Positions 11,668 through 24,100 of a stretch of 64,000 bases of DNA are shown piece after piece. This stretch comes from Lytechinus variegatus (taxonomy: Eukaryota; Echinodermata; Echinoidea; Temnopleuroida; Toxopneustidae): assembly GCF_018143015.1 (NCBI RefSeq), contig NC_054741.1, positions 16,863,736 through 16,927,735 on the forward strand, read 5' to 3'. Position numbers and translations under genes: made by a program. The notes under the pieces were generated by a model, which had not been told where the DNA came from, made no database searches, and worked only from the letters and a program-made list of their open reading frames with translations. Numbering within the stretch: the stretch's first letter is position 1; each line of letters starts with the position of its first letter.

Positions 11668-11761
11668 AATCCCTGTTGGAGTATGGATGTACGTAAGAGC
11701 ATTGCACATTCATACCCCATTGATAAAATCATCATGATCACAATATCTCTTAAGATTACAG
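11668..11761 (+). other. EIF2AK1: Probable EIF2AK1 5'-UTR exon
   Basis: An acceptor (TTGTATTGTGTTCCAG) precedes and a strong donor (ACAG|GTAAGA) follows a 94-nt segment. Joining it to the exon at 12001 does not keep the kinase frame, so it would be non-coding. It contains an ATG at 11683 that opens a 60-codon upstream frame overlapping the kinase start. Not confirmed by transcript data. Confidence 0.45.
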
Positions 11762-12040
11762 GTAAGACAATGCTTAACATTTCCCTGGTTTACATTTCTG
11801 GTACATGTCATTAGGTGAAGTTTTGGGGATGAGAGGATGGGGTAGTTTCATATCTATAAAGTAACAACAGGGGTGAAGAAATGAAATTTCTCTCTTGCTA
11901 GATTAAGATTCAGAGCTCCCTTCAGTATCAAATTATCATTTTTTTTTGTAATATTAAATTTGCATTCTCATAATCTGATATTCTTTGTTTTTATTAATAG
12001 GGGAGATTTTCCAGCTGGTCAAAAGAAATTTACAGAAAAG

Positions 12041-12125
12041 ATGGCTGGCTCTGGGAGTATCAGCAAAGGGATGCAAGATCGTCTGAATCGGAGAGTGGTG
12101 CCTGAACCCCTCACAGAGTTTGATA
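12041..12125 (+). CDS. EIF2AK1: EIF2AK1 coding exon 1
   Basis: Encodes residues 1-28 (MAGSGSISKGMQDRLN...) plus one base. The whole exon starts at 12001 after an ATTAATAG acceptor, and its donor is GATA|GTAAGT. This N terminus is not conserved with mammalian HRI, so the start is less certain than the other exons. Confidence 0.75.
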
Positions 12126-15100
12126 GTAAGTACTTTGATATTTTGATGAGGGGAATACTGGCAACTGGAGAAAAGAAGGATTCTCTCTCACAAGTAATAG
12201 TTTTTATGGTTATAGTTGGAATAATTGATACAGTTAATTAAGTGATAATCTGCCTTTGAAATACATGAAACGATTCAAATTTTGATAACATAACAGTTTT
12301 CTGTAGGGGGAGGGCAAAGGGGAACAAGCTACTTCTAGTTCTAGCACTTGTATTATCAATCATTCAAAATTGCATTTTATATTGAAACCGATTACAGCTG
12401 GGCTATATTGCAATTTCTCAGGGCTGTTTTAGATTTTTTTTTGGGGGGACGTCAAATTGCCCTCCAGTTTGTTGGGAATATTTCCAATTTTATTTGATCA
12501 CAAAATATGGATATCAAACATGACAAAGTATATCTCATTGTCCTAAAATTGGGCAAGATATTGTATGATAACAGTAAGAAAATCTGAAAAATCCTCAGAA
12601 TTTGACAATTTTAAATTAACATTTTCACAAATTTCCATACACTTCCACATTTCGAAAGAAATTAAGACTAGTTTGGGGAATATATCTGTTTGTAATGTTT
12701 TGTGCCACATGTGTGGCCACATGCAGCCAGTCAGGTAATTTCAAATCATAGGCTATTTCAACAAATATTGCAACATTTATTTTTGCTTTCCCCCATAAAA
12801 GTTAGCAATATGTCTGCTCATAATATCCGACCAGAGGCAGTGAAAAGTAATTACCATTACAATATCATATTTCCTTTTGTATCTAGCCAGTAAATCTGTA
12901 GTTAGTTAGGAACTTTTGTCTACAATCTGCAAGAAAAATCCAATGAAAGAATACCTTACATAATCTATCCATGTGGCATCAAACATGGCTTTAAAACTGA
13001 GTCAGATAGTACTCCATCTTTTTTCTACCTCCATTTTTGTCTCACCTGCATAGCAGAGTGAGACTATAGGCACCGCTTTTCCGACGGCGGCTGCATCAAC
13101 ATCAAATCTTAAATGAGGTTAAGTTTTAGAAATGACATCATAACTTAGAAAGTATATGGACCTAGTTCATGAAACTTGGCCATAAGGTTAATCAAGTATT
13201 ACTGAACATCCTATTAGAGTTTCATGTCACATGACCAAGGTCAAAGGTCATTTAGGGTCAATGAACTTAGACCATGTTGGAGGAATCAACATCGAAATCT
13301 TAACCTGAGGTTAAGTTTTTGAAATGTCATCATAACTTAGAAAATATATGGACCTAGTTCATGAAACTTCGACATAAGGTTAATCAAGTATCACTGAACA
13401 TCCTGCATGAGTTTCACGTCACATGACCAAGGTCAAAGGTCATTTAGGGTCAATGAACTTTGGCCGAATTGGGGATATCTGTTGAATTCCCATCATAACT
13501 TTGAATGTTTATGGATCTGATTCATGAAACTTGGACATAATAGTAACCAAGCATCACTGAACATTTTTGTGCAAGTTTCAGGTCTCATGATTAAGGTCAA
13601 AGGTCATTTAGGGTCAATGAACTTTGGCCGAATCGGGGTATCTGTTGAATTACCATCATATCTCTGTAAGTTTATTGGTCTAGTTCATAAAAAGTGGACA
13701 TAAGAGTAACCATGTATCACTGAACATCTTGTGCGAGTTAGAGTAGTTTTCAAAGTCAGCACTGCTGCTATATTGAACTGCATGATGCAGGTGAGACGGC
13801 CAGAGGCATTTCACTTTTTAATATACAGTTTTAACTGTATGACAAATACTCTCTTTGTTATTTTTTTGTTAGATTCTGATGCAGTGCCTGCTTCCAATGC
13901 TGAAGCAATGATGCAGATCCAGCCAGCTGGCTTGCATAAAGATGTCATTCTTGTCTCTCTCCTGAAAGGATGGTGCAAGGCAAATGGGAAGAGCGACAAT
14001 AAGAGTCAGAGACTCTACAAGAAGATGTTTCGCAAACTACAGGATAATAAGGTGAGATGAACTGCAAAGAGATGACCACGAGGCCTTTGTTTTGAAAAAT
14101 GAAAATGTTCCTGAGAGATGGTGCTTATTCTAATCAAGAGGAAGTTTTAAACTTTTCTTTAAAAAACAGTGAATGAAATATTTAATAATAATAACAATAA
14201 TTCTGTGCAAGATTTATATAGTGCTTAGTACATTTTTTCTGACTTATGATTTTCATTATGGATCGAGCATACTGATCTTAAACAAATAGGAGTAATGCTG
14301 AAAATTTGTTAACAAATTATAATTTCCTCCTAAGCCTATTTATTTACTGCTTAATACATTGTTTCTAAACGCTGCATACTAACAATCTACCACCGGTAAT
14401 GAACCACCTGTCTCTGATATTATCGTGAAATACATAGAGATAATGCAGAATCTTTTTGTGACTTGCAAGACTACTATATATTCATAGCATTACAGCATCA
14501 GATGAATTTTCATGAGACAATGTGCCATAAAATGGCTAATTATTGTGAATTGTTTGGGGTGGAATTGCACTGTCTCTTGAAATAAGAGGTCCTGGGTACT
14601 AGGCTTTAGTGTTAAAATTACGCTTATTTTCCTCTCTGACACTATCTTTTTTAGCCTTTGAATTCAAAGTAAACATTCAAAATTTTAAATTGTTTGAAAT
14701 TTATAAAATCTGTTGATTTTGGATGAAACTTGTTGTTCTGGGTCAGATTAATTGATTTTACTTTTACTAGTGCCCTTACGGTACCTTATGCCGGAAGTAT
14801 TCAACCCAGCATAATTCAAAGATTTGAACAAATTCCCCCAAATATTGAGAATATGGAATTTATATTCATTTCATACCTTTGTTATTTCCAGGGTAGTCTG
14901 TTATTTTCTTTATCATTATATCAATCTGTCAACTGTATGCGCGGAGGATCGAATTATGCGGCGATGACGTTTTGCACTGAATTGCACTAGTATTCAACCT
15001 AGTGACGATAGATAGCAAATCTCAAAATGGTTAAGATTGCTAAACTACATCTAGATCTATGCAAGTCTCTGGCTGTGACTAATTCCCTGTTTGGTCTCAT

Positions 15101-18100
15101 CTCAAATGGTCTAGTCCATAGTCTGATGGGATGGGACAAGGGCAGAATGAGAGACAGGGCCATCTTTCATTGCTAGGTTGAATACTAGTGCCAAAAACCA
15201 TCGCCGTATAATTCGATCACCCGCGTACACAGTCGACGGGTTGAAGGAAAAAATAACGCAAAAAGAATAACCAGCATTTACTCTTGGAAATAAGACAGGT
15301 CTGAAATTAAGGTAAATTCCATATTTCTATATATTTGAGGAAACACTCCAAACAGGTTGAATACTAGTGCCATTACAGTATCATTATGTTGATTAATTTT
15401 CTATTTTTTTTATTTATAGGGATCACTACCTACAAGCCCATGATCCTTTGGAGCTCACTAAGAATAATAATTATAAACAGTTCTTGTATAACATACATCA
15501 CATTATGATTATAATGTCTCTATGTGCTTCCATAGGAATTGGATGTTATTATCCCGGCTTTAGCTTTGCGATCCTAAAGACTTACGCGCACATGCATTTT
15601 AAGTAATTCATTCCTGCCAGGTACATATTTACCTCACCTGGGTTGAGTGCATCACAATGTGGATAAACTATGCCTATAGATTTTAACTGTGTATTATGTT
15701 GTATTATACCTTTGAATATTGGAATTTTTATAAAAAGGGTTGAATCAGTGAAAAGTAAAATAATATGTTTTTTATTTTCTTCATAACTTTTTCTACAACC
15801 TTGTATATTATCAGAAAAATCTCTTATTGATTGTGTGCCCAATGAGTATTCTGTATTGAAATTTATTGTTATTGTTCATTCCATTTCTCTGTTTTTTTTA
15901 ATAGGTTATATCACCCGCTCATGTTGATGCCCTCAAGCAGTGTAATTATGACATCCTTTTGAAGACGCTTGTCTCTTGGTCTCTCTCTTCATCCAGTGAT
16001 GTAAGTTAGCATTCCTCAGTTTTCTGTTAAATCCAGTACACACTGTATGATCCGTTGTGATTCGATTCTCAAAGGAATTTTAGTCGCACTTGATATGAAC
16101 ATTCCAATCTGTAAAATCTTTAAAGGGGAAGTTTACCCTGACAAAAATGTTTATAATAATAATAGCAGAAAAATGATAAAAAATATTGCCGAAGGTTTGA
16201 GAAAAATTCATTAAATAATTAAAAAGTTATTAGAATTTCAATTATTTGATTTATGACGTCATATGCGAGCAGCATTCCTACATAGCGAATGATTAAAAAA
16301 AATCAGTGAAATGTCATTTTCTCAGAAAATTGAAAATGGTTTTTCACTGTGCCTTTTGTATATCAATAGACAAATCATTTCACACCCGATCATGAATAGA
16401 AAACAAAATTAAGTCATCAGGAACCATACAAAATTTGAAATTCATGCATTTTATATTACATAACACATGAGGCAGCTGCTCGTTTATGACGTCACAAATC
16501 CAAAACTTTGAACTTTAATAACTTTTTTACTCTTTAACAGATTTTCCTCGAACCTTCACCAATATTTTTATTATTTTTTCTGCTATTTTTACAACAAAGT
16601 TTTCTTCAGGGTGAACTTCCCCTTTAACAATCAAAGATCTATCCAAATAGTGGTATGTCTATGCTGAGCTTCTATGTAGGAATAGGAAGCAGTTAAATCC
16701 AAATCGCAATGACGTCATCATCGACTGCGAGTTGAATCCAATTTGAATTTTTCTCTGACCAAAAGGCTTGCAGCAAAGCAAAATTCTGATTTTAGTATTC
16801 TTGGCATTATGCCAAACTTTAATTAATGTAATTTTACTTCTTGGAACTTTCACAAACAAAATGCAATTTGTTCACATTTGTTGAGCAAAGTTTTATGCTC
16901 TTCTCTTTTTTGTACATCTCATTTCCTGTGTGTTATAGCTTCAATATCTGACAGAAGATTGTTAGTATTAAGTCATAAGTTGACCTTCCTTTATGTCTTA
17001 GAAAAGTAAGGTCAGGTCAGTATTTTTTTAAATGTATGATATGAAAGAACTCCAAGATTTATTTTTATATATGGAGAATAAGGGTTGCTCAGACAGACAC
17101 ATGTGTCCCCTGCTTGAAATATGGATGATGTTCTACCATGTCAATTGATTATAGGATTCTCCTGGGGGCGGAGCTTTGTTACCCTTTGCACATCGTTTAC
17201 CGCTACCAGACCACGATCAGTCGGCTTTCTTCCGTCAGCGCTATGAAACAGATTTCATTCAAATGGAGTCTATTGGTGAAGGAGGATTTGGCAAAGTGTA
17301 CAAGGTAAATTATTATTCATTTCCGATTACTTATACTGACTGTACAGAAACATTGTTACTGTTAGCACTATTCTGCCATACATTGACAAAAGGAAGCAAG
17401 TTACAAAACTATCATTTGTTGTAAATGTGCAATGTTTGTGATTTACATAAGCGTCAATGCAATTTAACCGCATATTTTCTTCAATATCTTTCCATAGAAC
17501 GATTGTTTCTTCCCCAAATTTTGCCTGAACGTTCAACATACAAAGGGTGTTTCAGAAACAACAATAACTCAAATTTGACTGATGTGTCACTTGCTTCCTT
17601 TTGCCAGAGTTAGAGCACTAACAGTAGGCACAGTCGCATTTCGTTGATCCAAGGTGTAAATAATGTGTCGTTGTGACATTAGGCATCGCTACAAAATAAT
17701 GTTGTGACAAAGACCTCTGTTAGCGCATTGTAAGTGCTAACAATATTTCTGCATGGCCAATATTGGTCAACACTCCACAGGAACAACAAATATTGCATTC
17801 CCCAATTTTATGAATAATAATTCTAAAAATTGTAATAACAATATTTTTTAAAGAAATGGAAAAATTATAAAAACTAATAATAACATTAATAATAATGATG
17901 ATGATGATGCTGATGATGTTGATGATGATAATGATGATGATATAATGATAATGATAAAAGTGATGATGATGATGATGGTACAAAACATTTAGAGAGTGCC
18001 AAATATGCACCTTTCTAAAAACTAAGCCTGAGTCGAATCGATTTTAAAATCGGTGTTCGATCGATGTCATCGAACACCGGTGCAGATTTTGCAAAATCGG

Positions 18101-21100
18101 TGCATCGAAAAAAAAAAAAAAATACGTCGGCCGGCCGATTCGTTTGGTTTACACAATCAATCATCAAAATATCAGTAATGTCCAACTTTAATACTACTTA
18201 CTTGATTTCTATTGCCCCCAAAATGAAACCGAATGAGTAATTATGATGCTATTCACCATTAATTTGAAGTTTATTTCGATCATAGTTCGAGTCTTACTCG
18301 TCTGCTCGTGCCGAGATAATTTATGCACGATGAATTCATGAATGGAAGTCATGGCCATCGATCGTGCATGCGCAGTACTGTTCTTTAATCAAACCAGAAA
18401 ATGGCCGGAAATTGACGCGATCAACGTAAAATAAATCTTGCTTTCATGAACAATATTAAAATCATGACCATAGAACATTATTTAATCGTAATATTTAACA
18501 ATAATTTGCATATGATAATCATTAATATGAATTTAGAGCTTGATGTGAAACGTTTGTATTTCGTTTCAATTTTCAATGGCGGACATCTCATGACGATCGA
18601 CTTGACTTCTTGAGTCGAGCTAGTGCACTTGTCTAAAAAATATAATCATCACGTCAGGATTGATTCTCGAACATTGTCTACATGCAAAAACTCTGTTCAA
18701 GTTCGTAATATCACCATATAATAACATTTTACATGACAAAACAGAGAAAATTGCGTTTGATATTTTTTTCCATCAATTTGAAGCTAGTTTGTGCCCAACT
18801 TTGGGCTCTGATTTCATGAATGGGAAAATATGTCATACGTCATCAAACACGCATGCGCATTGTGCTTATTTTCTCGGAGCTTGGAGGAGACGTCCAGAGA
18901 TGGAATAACAATAGAAATAATCCCAGTATTATTTCTTCCATATGAACATAACATACTTTGCTGACATCGTCAATATTCTTAGTATGACCATAAAATCTTG
19001 TTAAATCGTAATAATTTAGATGAATTTAGGGCTCGATTCGAAACATTCGTATTTATTTTGATCGCATGCGTCTAAAAAACTGGATTGTAATTATCAGGAT
19101 TAATTCTCGAACATCGTCATAACTCATATTCCACAATCTCTCCTCACAATCGTTATATCAGCATTGAATAGCAATTCAAATGACCATCCAGAGAAAATTA
19201 CGTATTTATTCCCATAAATTTATTTTGAGCTCATTTTGGATCCAACTACACAATCTCAGGCAAGTTACAGCGCTCTCCGTTGATTGCAATTGTTTGCTGG
19301 CGCTGACGTCAAGCACGCCTGTCGTTTCGGGAGAGTGAGTGTACGGAGCTGCGGACGGGGCTGGTGAATGGACTGCGAATGCTAGTCGACCGAAAATCAT
19401 TCGGATCGACTCTGCGTGATTCATGTCTTTATTATTGTTTCATTTTAAACTTATATGTTGTCATCTGCAAATATCATTGTTGAAGATATTTTGGGAAGAA
19501 TTCTGCTTTGGTCCCCGGCCTTTTTTGTGTGTTTTGTGATCATGGAAAATACAAACGAACTTTGCTCTGTCATCTGCTTGTGCAACGCTCACCCGGCCAA
19601 CGCCAGCGCATATCGTCAGTGCGTAGTGCAATATGCAAAGCGCATCGCATCGACGTAAAAACAAAAGACTAAATTTTCCCCGCCTTCAATATTCGATGCA
19701 TCGATGTTCGATCGAATTAGAGCTGTCGAACACCGGTTTTCAAAATAATCGATATGACTCAGGCTTACTAGAAACCACCTGCTTGCCTCTTTTCTTGTCT
19801 CCTTTTGGTGTTCTTCATACACAGCTCTCTTTATGTACCTTCACTTGATTGTATATCAATTCATTTCTTTCTTAAAACAGGTTCAGCATAAGTTGGATAA
19901 AGAACATTATGCTATCAAAAAGATTAAAGTGACCAAGAAGAAATCATGCTCCCTTGAGGTAAGTTTTGTAAAATTTTTAACAGAATTCAGATTTGTCCTT
20001 CACTTTAAAAGTTAACTAGAGAAATAGAAGGATTGTTTGTTGAATGCTAGAAATGATATGGTGAAACTTTGTCCTTTTTGTTGGTTCAAAAACATTAATT
20101 AGAATATAAGTAGCTGCTTCAATATTAGAAGAAGTGTTAGATGTTGTAAAAGTAGCAGTAGTTTTGTTAAAAGTTGCATTTGAACTGATTCGTGTGTAGT
20201 CCATGTACTACTATAAACGCTATTGTTTTTACAGGATTAATTTTTCGCGCTGGGCGGCTTCAAACAATATTTGTGGGCTCTTGAATTTGTGCTGCACACT
20301 CCACAATTACAAAGTCACTTCCTTTTTCCACATCATTGGCTGGTTTTAATAAACATAGGCAACAAAATTGTATTTTCTGCTCATAATTTAGCTCTACAGC
20401 AGCATAATTCAGTATTTTTTTGATCCAGTCAAGAGCTTATATGACAGTGTAATTTTTTTAGGGCGGGGCATACAATGGGGATGGCAAAATGGAGGCACTG
20501 CTGGCCTGGTATGGTATAGGGCCGAGTGCCGGGTAGAGACCGGGGATATTACAACGATTCAGAGTGCATGGGATCAATCGACCCAAGTGGGCATTCGATA
20601 AGATGCCCTCTTGAAAATTAAGGCTAGATTATACAAACATCAGTGCCTCTCAAGAAAGACATGTCAAACAGACCTAAAACTCACAAATAAAACAGCAAAA
20701 ACAACTTCTATTTCAAGCAACATCAATAATTAAAATACTAATCTGCAAGTGCAAGAAAAAAATTTGTATTGAAGAAAAAAATCTTACGATGCATATGTGT
20801 ACAACAGGTTTCGAAATTTGCCCTAATTTTGTTTTTTTGTGTATGTGTTTGCGTTTAACTCAATTAATAAAGCTAGTAGAATGATAATTTTTGGTGAACA
20901 TAAAGAATTTTACATTTCTAACAAAAATTACTAAAAATTGCCAAAAAAATGATTAATTTCTTATGTATCTTGTTCTTTTTAATACGCATGTATTTGTATG
21001 TTTTTTCAAACCTTTGTTTTATATTGGGTTTTTTTCGATGAACTTTGTTGGCGGCACTTTTGTGATCATAAATAACATAAAATAAATCCATCTAAACCAA

Positions 21101-24100
21101 CAAAAGTAAAAATAATCATACATTCATGATTTTGGGCTGAAAAACACAATTTGCATTGACTTTGTACACGATATCACGTTTTTGAGCAAATCTGAACTCA
21201 GGTTTAAATCTAACCCTGGTTACAGGTGTGGTTTAACTGTGGAGAGCCAATTGGAGCACAAATCCCTGACAGTACACATTCAATATATTAACTCATATGA
21301 CACCCAAATTGTTCATAATTGTCTGGGAATGATAACTGAAGTATTTTTCTTCATTACGAAAACAATAGGAAACAAAATGGTAAACATAAGAAATATCCAA
21401 TATAAACCGTTTTTTTAATTTTGGCTCCCCATAATTTTAGCACAGAGTTAGACTGTGGTTTCAGTTAAACCTGACTTGGGACAAAGGGTTGGAGAGAGAA
21501 GAAGGAGGAGAAGGGAGAGGGATGGTGAAGGGAAGGGAAGGAAGGAAGAAGGTAAAACAAAAGAAAATAAAAGAGAATAACATAGGTATCAGAAAGTTGA
21601 ATTTGGCCTTCTTTTTTTCACTCTGTCTAGTCTATACAGAGGGAAATACAAATGCTGGCCTGTCTGAGCCATCCTAACGTTGTTCGATATCACCAATCTT
21701 GGTTTGGAGAGGAAATACTAGCCGTTACTAAACATGCAAACAAACATCGACCGATGCTGGAATTCAGGTACATGCATGAATATTAGTTCCATTATGCACA
21801 CTGTCTTGATTTGATTGGTGTTTTTTGTTGGGGAGGGGATGAAAATTGATTATTCTTGTATAACATAAATGCCAAGTGTCCTTTTTTATTCATTTTTTCT
21901 TCAGAAACTGAAAATGATATTTTGTCAAGATTTCAGTGGTCATTTTCATTATGAGGGCCCCGTAACACAAAGGTTAGCAATCAATCGCTAAATGATTTGA
22001 CCTATCCAGATCATCATTGTACGTGCTTTTCGCTCAATAGTCTGACTAGAAACCAATCAGAATTGCTCTTTCAAATTAGCGATTAATCGCTAACCTTTGT
22101 GTTACGGGGCCCAGGTTGTATTTTCTTTTCATTGAAACTTGTATATAAAGAAAACAAATCTGTCAAGTATATGTTGCATACATGTTTCATCTGAATATTA
22201 GAATGAATTTCAATATTCTCAGAACTATGTGTAGTACATGTCACTTCAGTTGTCCTGTCTTGATAATTTAACACTTTTTTTTTTATTACAGGTCATTCAA
22301 TGACTTGGAATCCAGTGATGATGAAAAGGGAGATGAGGAGGAGGAAGAAGAGGAGGAGGACGAAGAAGAAGAAGAAAGGGATAGAGAGGAGATGTTGATC
22401 ATAAATAAAGATGAAGATGATTCTTTTACTGATAAATCAAAGTTCATGTATTCTTGCCAGGAGAAGAAAAGCATCAGCAAACGTGGGTCAACATCTCCGA
22501 TCATAACAGAATATGTAGAATCAAGCACACAGCATCATTCTAAGCATTCCAGTACAGTGGTGTTTAATAATCAACCAGATATTGATATGTTTGATCCAGA
22601 GTTCAAAGTTTCATATGAAGAAGAGAGATTTGACAGTGGTGAGTTAGTCAATGAATTCTTTTTACAAACGAGCGAGAATGTAGAGAACATCAGGCCCTTG
22701 GCCAAAGAATTTGATCAAACATCATACACTGAGGGAGTAACTAATACTCCGGAATCATCAGGAACATCCAGCAGCACAGTCATTTTTCAAAATGTGGAGT
22801 CAGATGGAACAGACTGTGATGATTTCAAATTACCATCCCAGAAAGAACAAAATTCTCCCAGACACAAAGTCTTGCGGCAGTCGCGCAAGTTCGAAAGGCA
22901 TGTTGAAACAACGGTGCAGTCTGACGACTATGAAGAAATCAGAACTACTGCCACGACTTCCAAAAATATTGTGAAAAGTACAATCATTCCGGTTACGTCA
23001 GCCACTGCTGCATTGTTGAGTACCATAACATCGTCGCTTAGTTCTTCAACCCAGATTCACCAAAGGATCCATGGTGCATCGTCCCGTACATATGGAGCAG
23101 TACAAAATGGTGCATTCCGTCGGTCAATAAGTTGGGATGGTCAAGAGTCCAGTCCTGAAGTAGATGGTGGATGTTGGTCCAGGCCGAGGCAGTTGTACAA
23201 GAGACGTTATTATCTCTACATCCAAATGGAGCTGTGTAAAAGTACACTTAGAGCGTGGTTGAGTGAGCGCAATGATAGAGTAGCAACTAAGAGTGAGTAC
23301 CTCTTATACTGGTGTAGGAAATTCCTTTTGTAGGTAAAGTATGTTTTCATGTTGACACGTATTTAAGCAAAATCCTTCCTCGCCCATTTAGCCACCATTT
23401 ATCCATACTAGGTGTATTGCATAAAGGTTAAATTATATGACATCTAAATAGATCCTTGTCATTTGATTGGTTGTTTGATATCGATCATTCAGCCCATTTT
23501 ACAATTACGTCTTAAACCGTGCAATTTTGGATCCATTCATTGTGCAAATTTGGATCCATGCGATTTTGTCCATTGCATAGGCACCACAAGTAAAACCACT
23601 CATGTTTGCATGCAGCGCGTTCTTTGTATGTACGCGACAATAAACAGACCGAGCTCGCACTGCGTGATCATATTTTTCATCAAAATTGATAATATGAAAA
23701 AGAATCTATTTTTAGGTGTCATATAAACCAAATAATGAATGTTCTTTTCATTCGTGGAATGGCCAGAATACTTCATTCGGTGAAAGGTGAAATAAGTGAC
23801 TCTTTCAAATCGGCTGCGCCTCATTGAATGGATCATTTCATCTTTCACCTCATGAAGTATTTTGTCCATTGCACTCATGAACATTTATTATTTGTATACG
23901 ATAATGATAACTTTGCCATCCAATGGTAACTACCATGGTTACAATGCTAAGTAGCCAATCAGAATCAAGGATTTCATATAAGATACCACTGGATGGCAAA
24001 GTTACCATAATAGTAACTTATATGCAATGGCGTCCATGTATTTTTGCCAATATGAAAGCAAAATACTCATAACATTGCTGAAAGAAAATAGTAGTTACTC

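Noticed and set aside
22286..22528. Minus-strand Ser-rich frame opposite the kinase insert
   Set aside because: Shadow of the GAG/GAA acidic run in EIF2AK1 exon 7.
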